DNA of 64,000 bases from Thermoflexus hugenholtzii JAD2 (GCA_945877855.1 CAMDWA010000002.1:1-64000), one strand, 5' to 3'; shown: positions 1 to 10,397, counted from the first letter of the stretch. Translations and numbers: made by a program. The notes: generated from the letters alone by a model not told the origin.

Positions 1-2
1 AA

Positions 3-890
3 ATAATAAAACGTTTCGGCGGGTTTATCGGTGTTTTGGCCGGTTTAGGGTTGATTGCGGTTGTGTTGATATTTGCACTTAGCGAAACAAAATCAAATCG
101 TAACTTTAACCTGCCTATCGAGCAAATAAGTGTTCCCACTGATATTGCCGCAATCAATGAGGGCAAGCGCCTCGTAACCTTTCGTGGTTGCACAGAATGT
201 CATAAGCCAAATCTTGGCGGCGGCGAGTTTATTAATGCCCCGATTGGCAAAATCGATGCCCCCAATTTAACCCGTGGCAAAGGCGGATTAACGAATTTTA
301 CGGATGCCGACTATGTGCGTGCTATTCGGCATGGGGTAAGCAAAAATGGACGTGGCTTATGGATTATGCCTGCCGATGACTATAAAAGCATGAGTGATGC
401 TGATGTTGGCAAAATAATCGCTTATATTAAAAGCATCCCTGCGGTAGATAACGAGGCCAGCACACGCCAATTAACATTATTGGGACGCGCATTGGTGGCG
501 TTTGGGCAAATACCGCTTATTTCAGCAGATCGGATTGATCATACAGTCAAAGCCCCAGCCATGGTTGATATCACCGTAAGCGTTGAATCGGGTAAATATT
601 TGGCTGATACATGTCAGGGTTGTCATAATCCAAGATTTAATGGGGGGCCTGTTCTTGGCAGCGCACCCAATGCCCCAATTGCCGCAAACCTGACCCCAGC
701 CGGGAATTTAAAAAATTGGTCTGAAACTCAATTTATCGCGGCCATGCGCACAGGCAAGACCCCTGAAGGCAAACAAATTGACCCGCAAAATATGCCTTGG
801 CCTAGTTTTGCGCTTATGAAAGACGATGAAATTAAAGCGATCTTTATGTATTTGAAGACGTTGCCGCCAACTGCAACCGGTGCCCGATAA
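3..890 (+). CDS. Diheme c-type cytochrome (5' end outside window)
   Basis: The frame is open from the window edge, so the start codon is missing. The TTG at 36 is only an internal candidate. The visible N-terminus is basic (KRFGG) followed by about 18 hydrophobic residues, which fits a signal anchor that exports the protein to the outer face of the membrane. Counting from position 36, two CxxCH heme c sites are present: CTECH at 52-56 and CQGCH at 193-197. Each is followed by a Met-containing stretch (IMPADDY; NMPWPSF) that could supply the axial ligand. The two halves look like repeated monoheme cytochrome domains. Role: electron transfer, partner unknown. It converges on nuoM across a shared terminator. 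The cytochrome class is clear; the specific pathway is not. Confidence 0.88.
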   Translation: MIKRFGGFIGVLAGLGLIAVVLIFALSETKSNRNFNLPIEQISVPTDIAAINEGKRLVTFRGCTECHKPNLGGGEFINAPIGKIDAPNLTRGKGGLTNFTDADYVRAIRHGVSKNGRGLWIMPADDYKSMSDADVGKIIAYIKSIPAVDNEASTRQLTLLGRALVAFGQIPLISADRIDHTVKAPAMVDITVSVESGKYLADTCQGCHNPRFNGGPVLGSAPNAPIAANLTPAGNLKNWSETQFIAAMRTGKTPEGKQIDPQNMPWPSFALMKDDEIKAIFMYLKTLPPTATGAR

Positions 891-921
891 TTATTCGGCG
901 ATACAAATTAAAAGATGAAGG

Positions 922-978
922 GCCGATTTCACCATCTCCCCCTCAAGCTACGTTTGAGTGAGAGATGGTGAAATCGGC
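922..978. repeat. Palindrome, conserved-base family (P1)
   Basis: Near-perfect inverted repeat. The outer arms GCCGATTTCACCATCTC and the matching right arm enclose a short loop around GCTACG. The left flank AAAGATGAAGG matches that of the palindrome at 37678. It lies 32 bases after the cytochrome stop codon. Confidence 0.85.
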
Positions 979-1025
979 GTAATATTTTATTCACTTGATC
1001 TTTGTGCTATTGTTGGCTGAAAAAT

Positions 1026-1064
1026 AAAACCCCCGCGCAGGTCATTGACTTGCGCGGGGGTTTT
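1026..1064. terminator. Bidirectional intrinsic terminator between cytochrome and nuoM
   Basis: The 14-bp perfect stem AAAACCCCCGCGCA / TGCGCGGGGGTTTT has an 11-base loop. It gives a T-run on either strand, so it can end both the rightward cytochrome transcript and the leftward nuoM transcript. Confidence 0.9.
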
Positions 1065-1080
1065 ATCAAGTAAGCGAAGG

Positions 1081-2547
1081 TTACTTTAACAGTTTACCAA
1101 CGCTGGCGCTCATTGCGTTAAAGAATGGGGTTGATGCCAAGCCAATATAAAAGCAAAATATGATGAGCGGAATGGCCGAAGCCAATTCGCGCCAATTGAG
1201 GTCGAGCAAACCGTGGCTGGCGCTCGCAACTTGCCCATGATGTCCATGATCATCAGCGGCATCATCTTTGCCTTTGCCCAAAAATACTTTTTGATACATG
1301 GTGAGCAAATACACCGCACCCAATACCATCCCGATTGTGGCTAAGCCAGTCCATAGTGGATTGCGTTGAAATGCACCTTGCAAAATCACAAATTCGCCGA
1401 CAAAGCCATTCAACGCGGGCAAGCCCACCGAGCTAAGCACAAATAATAGCGCCACTGTGCCATAAACTGGCATTTTAGCCCACAGCCCACCCATTTTGCC
1501 CATTTCGCGGGTGTGCATACGCTCGTAAATATAGCCAACCACTAAAAACAAACCGCCAGTGCTGAGGCCGTGATTGATCATTTGCAAAATTGCACCTTGC
1601 ACCCCGAGTTCGTTCATTGAGAAAATGCCTAAAATGATGTAGCCCATGTGGCTAACCGACGAATAGGCGATGAGCTTTTTCATGTCGCTTTGCGCAAAAG
1701 CCACAATCGCGCCATACAAAATGCCAATAACGGCTAACACGATCATGACAGGGGCAAATTGTTGGCTAGCTTGCGGGAACAAAGCCAAATTGAAGCGAAT
1801 GAGACCATAGCTGCCCATTTTGAGCAACACGGCGGCTAAGATGACTGAGCCGGGCGTGGGCGCTTCGACGTGGGCATCGGGCAACCACGAATGGAAAGGG
1901 AACATGGGCACTTTGATGGCGAAGGCGATGGCAAAAGCCAAGAACAACGACATATTGGCGCTGTGTAACCCTTGTTTTACCAAGGCTTCGTAATCAAAGG
2001 TTTGCCCTTGCACACCCATCACCAAAATGGCAATCAACATGAGCACGCTGCCAGCCATCGTGTAAATAAAGAATTTGAGCGAGGCATAAATGCGGCGTTG
2101 CCCGCCCCATAACCCAATGATGAAATACATCGGAACCAGCGCAAATTCCCAAAACACATAAAACAAGAACATATCGAGCGATAAAAATACGCCCAAAGTA
2201 GCGGTTTCCATCAGCAAGACCAAGGCATAATAAATTTTCTGGTCATTCTGAATGGCTCCAGACGAGGCCCAAATGGCGATCGGGAAAATGAATGCCGTTA
2301 GCATCATTAACCACAAGCTAATGCCATCGACCCCCAGCTTATAACTGATGCCAAATTGGGGTATCCAAGGGGCGGCCTCAACAAATTGAAAGCCAGCTTG
2401 GGCATTGTTAAAGCCATTGAGCACCAACAACGCAACGACAAATGAGGCCAAAGAGGCGACGAGCGCGATGGTGCGCGAAAGCTGTTTGGACAGCAAAATG
2501 ATGAGTAGCGCACCGATAACGGGTATAAAAGTAATTAGTGACAGCAT
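1081..2547 (-). CDS. nuoM: NADH-quinone oxidoreductase subunit M (NuoM), stand-alone copy
   Basis: Proton-pumping antiporter-like membrane subunit of respiratory complex I, about 488 aa with roughly 14 hydrophobic helices. Family signatures visible include the motif around WLPDAHVEAPTPGSVILA and an SSVSHMGYI stretch. I chose the start at 2547 (MLSLITFIPVIG), which is where the family normally begins; an upstream ATG at 2583 would add 12 untypical residues. The C-terminus has a His/Asp-rich loop (DDAADDHGHHGQ). The odd feature is context: nuoL, nuoN and the other nuo genes are absent. It sits 53 bases downstream of purH on the same strand and is followed by a terminator, so it is not in a complete nuo operon here. 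Identity is firm; whether it serves complex I or an MbhD/Mrp-like antiporter complex cannot be told. Confidence 0.93.
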   Translation of the reverse strand: MLSLITFIPVIGALLIILLSKQLSRTIALVASLASFVVALLVLNGFNNAQAGFQFVEAAPWIPQFGISYKLGVDGISLWLMMLTAFIFPIAIWASSGAIQNDQKIYYALVLLMETATLGVFLSLDMFLFYVFWEFALVPMYFIIGLWGGQRRIYASLKFFIYTMAGSVLMLIAILVMGVQGQTFDYEALVKQGLHSANMSLFLAFAIAFAIKVPMFPFHSWLPDAHVEAPTPGSVILAAVLLKMGSYGLIRFNLALFPQASQQFAPVMIVLAVIGILYGAIVAFAQSDMKKLIAYSSVSHMGYIILGIFSMNELGVQGAILQMINHGLSTGGLFLVVGYIYERMHTREMGKMGGLWAKMPVYGTVALLFVLSSVGLPALNGFVGEFVILQGAFQRNPLWTGLATIGMVLGAVYLLTMYQKVFLGKGKDDAADDHGHHGQVASASHGLLDLNWRELASAIPLIIFCFYIGLASTPFFNAMSASVGKLLK

Positions 2548-2600
2548 GAGACTGTAAATATACGTTTGTGAATTTTTGAACAATCCAAAGTATACCGCTT

Positions 2601-4187
2601 TTAATGTCTAAAATGGCGCGTGCCGGTAAAAATCATGACAATACCGGCTGCGTCGGCAGCGGCAATGGCAGCGGCATCACGCACCGAGCCGCCGGGCTGT
2701 ACAATGGCGCTTACGCCAGCGTCAATCGCCGCCTGAACCCCATCGGCAAATGGGAAGAAGGCATCACTTGCCAGCACTGCGCCGTTTGCGCTCGCCCCTG
2801 CGTGGCCTGTGGCAATACGCACACTATCTACCCGATTGGGTTGCCCGGCCCCAATGCCAACGGTCGCGCATACTTCGCCCACATTTGCCAACACAATGGC
2901 GTTGCTTTTAACATGTTGCACGCAAACCCATGCAAATTTAAGGGCGCGTAATTGCGCCTCACTTGGTTGGACTTTGCTCACTACAGCCCATGTCGTTGTA
3001 GCGGGGTCGCCCTTATCAATGGTTTGGCGTAAGATACCGCCGGTAATGCTGCGATATTCATATTCTTCTGCCAAATGTGCCGCGTTTCCATTCACACTAC
3101 GCCCATTGCTGGCTTCACTTTTATTTGGCATTTCGACCAAGCGGCAATTTTTGCGTTTCGCCAACAAGCCTAGCGCTTCATCGCTGTAGCTCGGGGCTGC
3201 GATACATTCAACAAAAATATCACCCATCGCCCGCACCATTGCGCCATCAATTTCGCGGTTGGCGGCAATTACGCCACCAAATGCCGAGACTGTGTCGCAG
3301 GCAAAGGCGGCCTGATATGCGGTCGCCAAATCAGCCGCACAAGCAATACCACATGGGCTGAGATGTTTGACAATGACCACTGACGGTGAATCAAATTGGT
3401 TGGCCGCACGCCATGCCGCATCTAAATCGAGCATATTGTTATACGATAATTCTTTGCCTTGCAAAAAGCGCCCACCCAGCGGGCCGTCAGACGCACTGGT
3501 AAAGCTAAATAATGTTGCCCCTTGATGCGGGTTTTCACCATAACGCAATTCTTGCACACGATGCAGCGTCAGTGTCTGCACATTCGCATACCCGTTGGCT
3601 GTGCCTTGGGCAGCGCTAACACCCATCAAATAATCTCGAATGGCGGTATCGTAGGCCGCAGTATGTGCAAAAGCCTTGAGTGCCAGCACCTCGCGCAATT
3701 CAAGCGAAATTTTGCCATAAGTATCAAGATCGTGCAACACACGATCATAATCGTGGGGGTCACATACTACGGCCACTCGCGCAAAATTTTTGGCCGCGGC
3801 ACGAATTAGCGTAACCCCGCCAATGTCAATATTTTCGATGGCATCAGCCATTGTCACATATTTTTGGGCAATTGTCTTTTGAAATGGGTATAAGTTGGAA
3901 ACCACCAAATCAATCATTTCAGCGCCAACTTTTACCAAATCAGCCCGATCATTATCAAGATCGCGGGCCAAAATACCCGCGTGAACCGCTGGATGCAGGG
4001 TTTTCACCCGCCCATCCAAAATTTCGGGCGAGCCGGTTAATTGCTCAACCGTAGTGACAGGGATGCCAGCGGCTTGTAATGCCCGTGCGGTTCCACCGCT
4101 GGCAATAAACTGGGCTTGATGTTGCTGTAAGCGTTGCGCAAAGTCAATAAGATGACTTTTATCCGAGACAGAAATAAGAACTTTCAC
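2601..4187 (-). CDS. purH: Bifunctional purine biosynthesis protein PurH (AICAR transformylase / IMP cyclohydrolase)
   Basis: Catalyses the last two steps of de novo IMP synthesis: formylation of AICAR with 10-formyl-THF, then ring closure. The N-terminal IMP cyclohydrolase domain begins VKVLISVSDKSHL and contains ASGGTARAL and GRVKTLHPAVHAGIL. The C-terminal transformylase domain carries LRYGENPHQ, VKHLSPCGIA and IVQPGGSVRDAA. I start it at the GTG at 4187 (528 aa), because family members begin close to this VSDK motif; an ATG at 4244 would add 19 unaligned residues and nearly touch the divergent gene at 4248. nuoM follows on the same strand. Identity is very secure. Confidence 0.95.
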   Translation of the reverse strand: MKVLISVSDKSHLIDFAQRLQQHQAQFIASGGTARALQAAGIPVTTVEQLTGSPEILDGRVKTLHPAVHAGILARDLDNDRADLVKVGAEMIDLVVSNLYPFQKTIAQKYVTMADAIENIDIGGVTLIRAAAKNFARVAVVCDPHDYDRVLHDLDTYGKISLELREVLALKAFAHTAAYDTAIRDYLMGVSAAQGTANGYANVQTLTLHRVQELRYGENPHQGATLFSFTSASDGPLGGRFLQGKELSYNNMLDLDAAWRAANQFDSPSVVIVKHLSPCGIACAADLATAYQAAFACDTVSAFGGVIAANREIDGAMVRAMGDIFVECIAAPSYSDEALGLLAKRKNCRLVEMPNKSEASNGRSVNGNAAHLAEEYEYRSITGGILRQTIDKGDPATTTWAVVSKVQPSEAQLRALKFAWVCVQHVKSNAIVLANVGEVCATVGIGAGQPNRVDSVRIATGHAGASANGAVLASDAFFPFADGVQAAIDAGVSAIVQPGGSVRDAAAIAAADAAGIVMIFTGTRHFRH

Positions 4188-4247
4188 GCGGCGGATTATA
4201 GCGGTGAGGCGTGATGTCGTTCCGACATCGGGTATCATCCCCACCGA

Positions 4248-5159
4248 ATGCAGCTTTCTATCGTCACTACGATGTATCGTTCAGCCAATTATTTGGCCGA
4301 GTTTTGCCAGCGTGCCAGCGCTGCTGCCTTGCAATGCGTTACTCATTATGAAATTATTTTGGTGAATGATGGCTCACCCGATGATTCTTTACAAGTGGCC
4401 TTGGGCCTGCGTGCAAACAACCCCAACATCAAAATTATCGATTTGGCACGCAATCATGGTCATCACAAGGCCATTATGGTGGGCTTAACACAGGCTTGCG
4501 GCGAATTGGTGTTTTTGCTCGATGTTGATTTAGAAGAAGCGCCAGAATTGTTGCTAGACATGCACAAAGAATTGTTGCGCAAACAAGCCGATGTGGTTTA
4601 TGGGGTCCAGATAGCACGGCAAGGCGGTTGGTTTAAACGCACAACAGGCGAGTGGTTTTATCGTTTGTTCAACAGTTTATCCGCCATCACCATCCCGCGT
4701 GAAATGGTCATGGCGCGTTTGATGCGACATGAATTTGTGCAGACCTTAATTTCACATCGTGATCAAGAGCCATTCTTGGCAGGCTTATCGGTCTTAAGTG
4801 GATTTTCGCAAGTGACTTTAGCCGTTCACAAAACATATAAAGGCTCGTCAACTTATACCTTATCCCGTCGGGTATCTCAAACAATTAATGCCATTACAGC
4901 CTTTAGCAGCCGACCACTCGCGCTGATTTTTTATTTAGGCAGCGTTATTTCATTATTTGGTTTTATTTTTGTTGGCTATGTAGTGGTGCGCGCCTGGCTA
5001 TTTGGCTTTGCTGAAGGTTGGGCTTCCGTTATTGCCTCGATTTGGTTAATTGGCGGCCTCATTATTTTTTGCCTTGGCATTATTGGCATGTATTTAGCCC
5101 GTATTTATATTGAAACAAAACCTCGGCCTTATGCCATTATTCGCAAAATTTACAATTAG
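4248..5159 (+). CDS. Family 2 glycosyltransferase with C-terminal membrane anchor (DPM1/GtrB/ArnC type)
   Basis: 303 aa. The N-terminal GT-A fold begins LSIVTTMYRSANYL, has the nucleotide-binding VNDGSPDDS and a metal-binding DVDLEEAP (DxD-like) motif. Two hydrophobic helices follow near residues 222-245 and 258-285, ending in MYLARIYIETKPRP, as in polyprenyl-phosphate sugar transferases. By family it would move a sugar from a nucleotide donor to a lipid carrier at the cytoplasmic face of the membrane for cell-envelope glycan modification. It is divergent from purH with about 60 bases between starts. The acceptor and sugar cannot be read from sequence. Confidence 0.88.
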   Translation: MQLSIVTTMYRSANYLAEFCQRASAAALQCVTHYEIILVNDGSPDDSLQVALGLRANNPNIKIIDLARNHGHHKAIMVGLTQACGELVFLLDVDLEEAPELLLDMHKELLRKQADVVYGVQIARQGGWFKRTTGEWFYRLFNSLSAITIPREMVMARLMRHEFVQTLISHRDQEPFLAGLSVLSGFSQVTLAVHKTYKGSSTYTLSRRVSQTINAITAFSSRPLALIFYLGSVISLFGFIFVGYVVVRAWLFGFAEGWASVIASIWLIGGLIIFCLGIIGMYLARIYIETKPRPYAIIRKIYN

Positions 5160-5170
5160 TGTCTGTTTTT

Positions 5171-5236
5171 AATACCTTCGCCATCTCGCCCGTGAATGAA
5201 TTCACGGGCAGGCAATCGCAAATTGGCGAAGGTATT
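5171..5236. repeat. Imperfect palindrome downstream of GT2 gene
   Basis: The outer arms AATACCTTCGCCA and TGGCGAAGGTATT enclose an inner hairpin CCGTGAAT / ATTCACGG. It begins 12 bases after the glycosyltransferase stop codon and could act as a transcript-end hairpin. Confidence 0.75.
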
Positions 5237-5257
5237 GGTTTTTAGCATAATTTTTTC

Positions 5258-5297
5258 GCCAAAATCACCACTCCGCTGTTAGGTTGGTGATTTTGGC
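5258..5297. repeat. Palindrome, conserved-base family (P2), short core
   Basis: GCCAAAATCACC pairs with GGTGATTTTGGC around a 16-base non-paired core. The arms match the base stem of the dispersed family seen at 14397, 20285, 34869 and elsewhere, so this may be a degenerate member. Confidence 0.75.
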
Positions 5298-5373
5298 ATC
5301 AGTTTTATCTAAATATACACTTTGCTTTAATCAAGGCCAAGTTACCATAGAACTTACGCCCAACTTAATTTTT

Positions 5374-5455
5374 TACCGCAAAAATCACAAAGATCACAAA
5401 AAAAATTGAAATTGGCATAATTTTTAAGACCTTTGTGTTCTTCGTGGTGAAATTT
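5374..5455. repeat. AT-rich imperfect inverted repeat between GT2 and nrdJ
   Basis: ACCGCAAAAATCACAAAGATCAC on the left loosely mirrors CTTTGTGTTCTTCGTGGTGA on the right. The same word set (CCACGAAG, TTCGTGGTT) appears in the strong palindrome at 27569. The rest of 5160-5491 holds no credible gene. Confidence 0.5.
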
Positions 5456-5491
5456 CTTGATTTACGTAAGTCCTAAACAATTAAAGCGAAT

Positions 5492-8400
5492 TTATGAGCA
5501 ACCGGTCGTTGATCCACAAGTATTACATTTAAGACAAGTGCCGTTACGCACCAACGTAAACTGCCCACAATCTGGGCAAGGATCACCTTCATACCCCTTT
5601 AGCTTGGCCTCGCGCCGTTTGTCAGCAGAGCTAAGCTCGGTTACACCACTGGCATTTTTGCTGATAGGACGTGAGGCAGCAAATGAGCCATTGCCATTAC
5701 TATATCCATTGCCATGCCCGTTTGTATTCTGCCCATTTATGGCAGTGGTTTGCGCGGGAACGATCAATGTCTCGTGTTCATTAAATTCACGCGAGGGCAA
5801 ACGTAATTGAGCCGCGGGTAATGTCAATTCCTCACCCACAACCTCCTCAGCAAAATATTCTGGCTCGGCCATCTGATGTGGTCGTCCTTCATGAGCCAAC
5901 TCAGTGCGCCCCAAATACGTAATCGCTAATTCACGGAACACATAGTCGATGATACTGCTCGACATGCGAATGTGATCATTGCCTTGAATCATGCCGCTTG
6001 GCTCAAATTTGGTAAAAATGAAGGTGTCAACATATTCATCAAGTGGCACACCATATTGCAAACCCAAGCTGACAGCAATGGCAAAACAATTTAACAAGCT
6101 ACGCATGGCCGCACCCTCTTTGTGCATATCAATAAACAATTCACCCAATGTGCCATCTTCATATTCGCCTGTGCGCAAGAAAATGGTTTGCCCGCCCAGT
6201 TTGGCTTTTTGGGTATACCCCCCCCGGCGGTTTGGCAAACGGCGTTGTTTGGCGATGTAGCGAATAACCAATTTTTCAACCACTTCGCGTTGAATCTGAC
6301 TTGCGGCTGTTGGCTGACGCTGGGCAATCGTCTCGATTGGCTCAATCAACGCCTCGGCGATTTCGTCTTCATCGCTGGTGGTATTAAGGGGTTGGCTTAG
6401 TTTGCTGCCATCACGATAGAGCGCATTCGCCTTTACCCCTACCTTCCAACTCAACATATAGGCATCCCAAATGTCTTTAACGGTGGCCTCATTCGGCAAA
6501 TTGATGGTTTTGCTAATGGCCCCGCTGATAAACGGCTGAGCCGCCGCCATCATCAAAATATGCCCTTCGGCAGTGATAAAGCGCTGCCCATATTTGCCAC
6601 ATTTATTCGCACAGTCAAACACTGGGTAATGTTCTGGTTTAAGGTATGGTGCACCCTCAACCGTCATGGTTCCATTCACATAATCATTGGCGGCGTTGAT
6701 TTGGGCTTGGCTAAACCCAAGCGCCTTGAGCATATTAAACTTGTAATCGCCTAATTGCTCGTCGCTAAACCCAAGCGCCGTTTTGCAAAAGGCTTCACCA
6801 AGCGTAAATTTGTTAAAGGCAAATTGAATCTCAAAGGCGGCTGGCAGCCCCGCTTCAATTTTGGCTAATGCATCATCATTAAAACCTTTTGTCCGCAACA
6901 TCTCATGGCTAATGGCGCTACAACCCTTAAGTGTGCCTGTCCCAACGGCATACTTAATAATTGCTTCTACTTGATTATTGCTATAACCCAGTTTGGTTAA
7001 GGCCGGTGGGACACTCTGATTCACAATCTTAAAATAACCGCCGCCCGCCAATTTCTTAAATTTCACCAAGGCAAAATCTGGCTCAATGCCAGTGGTGTCG
7101 CAATCCATTACCAGCCCGATGGTCCCGGTCGGCGCGATCACAGTGACTTGGGCATTGCGATAGCCATATTGTTCACCCAATGCCAACATACGATCAGCAT
7201 CTTCACGCGCAGCCATCAGTAAAACATTAGAGCAATCTGATGGGTTAATCCCCAATGGCAACACGCTCAACCCCTCATACTCGTGGGCTGGCGCGTTATA
7301 AGCAGCACGGCGATGGTTGCGAATGACGCGCAACATATGCGTTTTGTTCCGCGTATAACCCGGGAATGTGCCAAGTTCACGCGCCATTTCGGCGCTGGTA
7401 GCATAAGCCCCACAGTGCATCATGGCGGTAATGGCCCCCGTAATAGCACGGCCTTGGGCGCTGTCGTAGGGTATGCCCTGAATCATGAGCAATGTGCCTA
7501 AATTGGCATAACCCAGCCCCAAGGTGCGAAATTCATAGCTCAGGCGGGCCACATTTTTGCTGGGGAATTGGGCCATCAGCACGCTTATTTCGAGTGTGAT
7601 GGTCCATAATCGCACGGCATGGCGATACGCCGCCACATCAAATATGCCGCTTGCCACATCAAAAAATTGCACCAAATTAAGTGATGCCAAATTGCAGGCA
7701 GTGTCATCTAAAAACAGATATTCGCTACACGGGTTAGACCCACGAATTTCACCATCGGTTGGGCAGGTATGCCACTCGTTAATAGTAGTGTGATATTGCA
7801 AGCCCGGATCGGCGCTTTGCCATGCCGAATCGCTGATTTTGGTCATCAGGTCACGTGCCTTTAAGGTTTTGCGGGCTTTCGGAGCGCGATTGGCAGCTTT
7901 GGCTTTTTCAATTTCGGTGCGCCAAATCAGCCCCCAATCGCCGTCATTTTCTACGGCTTTCATAAAATCGCCGGTTACGCGCACACTGTTGTTGCTGTTT
8001 TGCCCGCTTACGGTCAAATAGGCTTCGCTATTCCAGTCGGTGTCATATTCGGCAAATTTGAGCGAGGTATAGCCTTGTTGGGCCAATTGAATCACCCGCT
8101 CGATATAGTTGGGCGATACATAAGCGGCTTTGGCGGCGCTAATGGCCTTGCCTAGCGCCTTATTTTGCTTGCGGTCAAATTTAATCGCAGCATCGCTAAC
8201 AGAATGACAGGCGGTCATAACCGAATTAAGATGCTTATTATTGAGTTTGCTGCCAGTCACCAAAGCTGCCACTTTTTGCTCTTCGACCACTTTCCAATCT
8301 AAAAACGCCTCAATATCGGGGTGGTCAACATCCAAAATGACCATTTTGGCGGCGCGGCGGGTGGTGCCGCCACTTTTAATTGCACCTGCGGCACGGTCGC

Positions 8401-10246
8401 CAATGCGCAAGAAGCTCATCAACCCTGATGATTTACCGCCGCCACTCAGCGGCTCACCTTCACCACGAATGCTGCTGAAATTGCTGCCAGTGCCGCTGCC
8501 ATATTTAAATACGCGGGCTTCACGGGTCCACAAATCCATAATGCCGCCATCATTCACCAAATCGTCTGAAACACTGTGAATAAAACAGTTATGAACAATC
8601 ACCCCATTGGCCGCAAAGCGCCCAGTAGATGTTTGAATATCATACACAAGTTGCTCACCCAATGGCTCAAACCCAATAACAGTTTCTTCAGATAGGCTAG
8701 GTTTTACTTTTCCTTCGACCTGCTCATTGAGCATTCGCAGCGCTTGGATTTTGGCGCGAGATACAAAACCGATTTGCTGCTCAAACTTTAGGCGTTCAGA
8801 TGCAAACGCCACCACTACTTGATAATTGGTGGTGCGGTCTTCGCGTAGGTCATCATAGGTACTAATTCGTGAATAAATGCCCAAACCCGAAAGCAATGTT
8901 TGAACATCGTGAGCCAATTTTGGTGATACTGTGGTGAGCACAATATCGCCGCTATTGCGCCCCCCTTCTTGACGTATCCGCACCGAGCCATCGGCCTGAA
9001 ACAGCCCGCGCAAAAACGCTCGTTGTGCGTCGTGGTTTGTCGCCATAATTTTGGCAGGCACACCCACATTTGTGCTGCCAAGCCCCAATTCGTATTGAGT
9101 TACAAATGAGATTGGGTGATTAAAATCGTGACACACAATCCGATATTCGGAGCTAATCTCCGGCTTATGCGTAACAGTATATTTGCCAAAAACGGTTTCA
9201 AACAAACTGGTAATGCGTTGATATTCATCCTCAGTCGCTGCAACAATCCCAAAATGCGAAATGCCATCATACGTTCCGGCATACCCATCGCCAACATGAA
9301 ACCCAACTAATTCAGCCGTAGCGAGATCAACATTGTCGCGCCATACCGTTTGCTGCAATTCTAATTGTCCATCTTGCACCGAAAATAACGCTTTTTGTCC
9401 AAGGGTTTCGCCGGCAGGCACCCAGCTATAGCTACCGCCATCTTTTGCACGACCTTTAGAGGCAAGCACCAAATGGTCATCGGTTAAATCAACATATTGC
9501 CCATTTTTTAATTGCATACGCCATGTTTGGCGCACCCCATTATTTTTTACGGCTTGTAGCTTTGCCCACGCTTGCCCATCAAATATATTAAGATCGGTGT
9601 GTTCATTGTCAACAATTTCAGCAATACGCATCCAACCCCGATTGGTTTGAACCCATGTATCACCTGCCACGCATGCATGGGGTTGTGGGTGGGTATAAGC
9701 ATCTTCGCTCGCCACCAAATTTTTGCTGACGGGGTCAACATAATAATGCCCCTGTGATGGCCCAGAAATGCCATAAGCCCAATTTAAACCCGTGTTAAAC
9801 CATTGTGGGCTGTTTGGGGCTGCCATTTGCTTGGCAAGCATATAGCACATTTCATCATAATAAGCCCGCGCGTCGGCCTCACTGTCAAAATAATGATGTT
9901 TCCAGCCCCAATAAGTCCAACAACCAGCCAAACGATTAAAAACCTGCTTGCTATCGCTTTCGCCAACATTAGGCTTGGCATCTGGTGCTGAAACACTGCG
10001 TTGCAACCACGCTGGCACTTCGGGTTCATCAACGGGTATCGTAGCGCTTGGCACCCCTCCCTTACGAAAATATTTTTGTGCAAGGATATCGACTGCCACT
10101 TGTGACCATTGTGCTGGCACGTCAATATCATTCATCTCAAACACTTTTGACCCATCTGGGTTTTTGATAGCGCTGCTGCGCTTTACAAATTCGATTGTGG
10201 CATAAGGCGATTGCCCTACAGTCGTAAATCGGCGCGTGATTTTCAT
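5492..10246 (-). CDS. nrdJ: Adenosylcobalamin-dependent (class II) ribonucleotide reductase NrdJ, intein-containing precursor
   Basis: Reduces ribonucleotides to deoxyribonucleotides using coenzyme B12 to make the thiyl radical. Precursor of 1584 aa; removing the intein (residues 192-553) leaves 1222 aa. The start at 10246 (MKITRRF) is preceded by AGGAAG at 9-base spacing and beats an ATG nine codons upstream. The redox cysteine is the first residue after the intein (CFIHSVSDD). The radical-site motif NPCSE lies near 838-842 and the partner cysteine in ACNLASLN near 851. APTGTIG is present, and the C-terminus carries a Cys-rich tail (CPDCGQF...[14 protein letters not shown]) expected to re-reduce the active site. 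nrdR lies upstream on the same strand, and a possible LexA-like site lies between them. B12 genes in the same window would supply its cofactor. Confidence 0.95.
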   Translation of the reverse strand: MKITRRFTTVGQSPYATIEFVKRSSAIKNPDGSKVFEMNDIDVPAQWSQVAVDILAQKYFRKGGVPSATIPVDEPEVPAWLQRSVSAPDAKPNVGESDSKQVFNRLAGCWTYWGWKHHYFDSEADARAYYDEMCYMLAKQMAAPNSPQWFNTGLNWAYGISGPSQGHYYVDPVSKNLVASEDAYTHPQPHACVAGDTWVQTNRGWMRIAEIVDNEHTDLNIFDGQAWAKLQAVKNNGVRQTWRMQLKNGQYVDLTDDHLVLASKGRAKDGGSYSWVPAGETLGQKALFSVQDGQLELQQTVWRDNVDLATAELVGFHVGDGYAGTYDGISHFGIVAATEDEYQRITSLFETVFGKYTVTHKPEISSEYRIVCHDFNHPISFVTQYELGLGSTNVGVPAKIMATNHDAQRAFLRGLFQADGSVRIRQEGGRNSGDIVLTTVSPKLAHDVQTLLSGLGIYSRISTYDDLREDRTTNYQVVVAFASERLKFEQQIGFVSRAKIQALRMLNEQVEGKVKPSLSEETVIGFEPLGEQLVYDIQTSTGRFAANGVIVHNCFIHSVSDDLVNDGGIMDLWTREARVFKYGSGTGSNFSSIRGEGEPLSGGGKSSGLMSFLRIGDRAAGAIKSGGTTRRAAKMVILDVDHPDIEAFLDWKVVEEQKVAALVTGSKLNNKHLNSVMTACHSVSDAAIKFDRKQNKALGKAISAAKAAYVSPNYIERVIQLAQQGYTSLKFAEYDTDWNSEAYLTVSGQNSNNSVRVTGDFMKAVENDGDWGLIWRTEIEKAKAANRAPKARKTLKARDLMTKISDSAWQSADPGLQYHTTINEWHTCPTDGEIRGSNPCSEYLFLDDTACNLASLNLVQFFDVASGIFDVAAYRHAVRLWTITLEISVLMAQFPSKNVARLSYEFRTLGLGYANLGTLLMIQGIPYDSAQGRAITGAITAMMHCGAYATSAEMARELGTFPGYTRNKTHMLRVIRNHRRAAYNAPAHEYEGLSVLPLGINPSDCSNVLLMAAREDADRMLALGEQYGYRNAQVTVIAPTGTIGLVMDCDTTGIEPDFALVKFKKLAGGGYFKIVNQSVPPALTKLGYSNNQVEAIIKYAVGTGTLKGCSAISHEMLRTKGFNDDALAKIEAGLPAAFEIQFAFNKFTLGEAFCKTALGFSDEQLGDYKFNMLKALGFSQAQINAANDYVNGTMTVEGAPYLKPEHYPVFDCANKCGKYGQRFITAEGHILMMAAAQPFISGAISKTINLPNEATVKDIWDAYMLSWKVGVKANALYRDGSKLSQPLNTTSDEDEIAEALIEPIETIAQRQPTAASQIQREVVEKLVIRYIAKQRRLPNRRGGYTQKAKLGGQTIFLRTGEYEDGTLGELFIDMHKEGAAMRSLLNCFAIAVSLGLQYGVPLDEYVDTFIFTKFEPSGMIQGNDHIRMSSSIIDYVFRELAITYLGRTELAHEGRPHQMAEPEYFAEEVVGEELTLPAAQLRLPSREFNEHETLIVPAQTTAINGQNTNGHGNGYSNGNGSFAASRPISKNASGVTELSSADKRREAKLKGYEGDPCPDCGQFTLVRNGTCLKCNTCGSTTGCS
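8588..9673 (-). other. Intein with LAGLIDADG-type homing endonuclease inside NrdJ
   Basis: 362-residue in-frame insertion. It starts with the splice cysteine (CVAGDTWV) and ends GVIVHN directly before the +1 cysteine of the host (CFIHSV). Block A is CVAGDTW, block B near LTDDHLVL, block F near [15 protein letters not shown], and block G HN. Two LAGLIDADG-like helices are visible: LVGFHVGDG and [10 protein letters not shown]. All residues needed for protein splicing appear intact, and the central endonuclease region is not obviously decayed. The host site is the first redox-active cysteine of the reductase. Confidence 0.95.
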
Positions 10247-10364
10247 TAAAATAACTTCCTGTTTTATGCCCAAATGGGCAAATAAATGCTGTGTTGATTG
10301 TTTGTTGCGCTTTTAACAAACCAGGGGAATAAAGGCAGCATCAAATCAACAAAAACCAATAATA

Positions 10365-10376
10365 GAACTTTTGTTC
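10365..10376. promoter_or_regulatory. Possible LexA (SOS) operator upstream of nrdJ
   Basis: GAACTTTTGTTC is a perfect GAAC-N4-GTTC dyad (with one more flanking A/T pair). This is the form bound by Gram-positive-type LexA. It lies about 118 bases upstream of the nrdJ start codon and just after nrdR ends. The match is seen directly; its function is inferred, and it lacks the flanking C/G of the Bacillus consensus. Confidence 0.4.
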
Positions 10377-10397
10377 TTTTATTTTAGCGCAATTAAT

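Noticed and set aside
8815-9081. Separate small gene inside the intein region
   Set aside because: It is an alternative frame of the intein endonuclease segment; the intein frame itself is intact and explains the sequence.
10247-10397. NrdR boxes upstream of nrdJ
   Set aside because: No convincing pair of the usual ACACTATATAGTGT-like boxes at helical spacing; only the GAAC-N4-GTTC dyad stands out.
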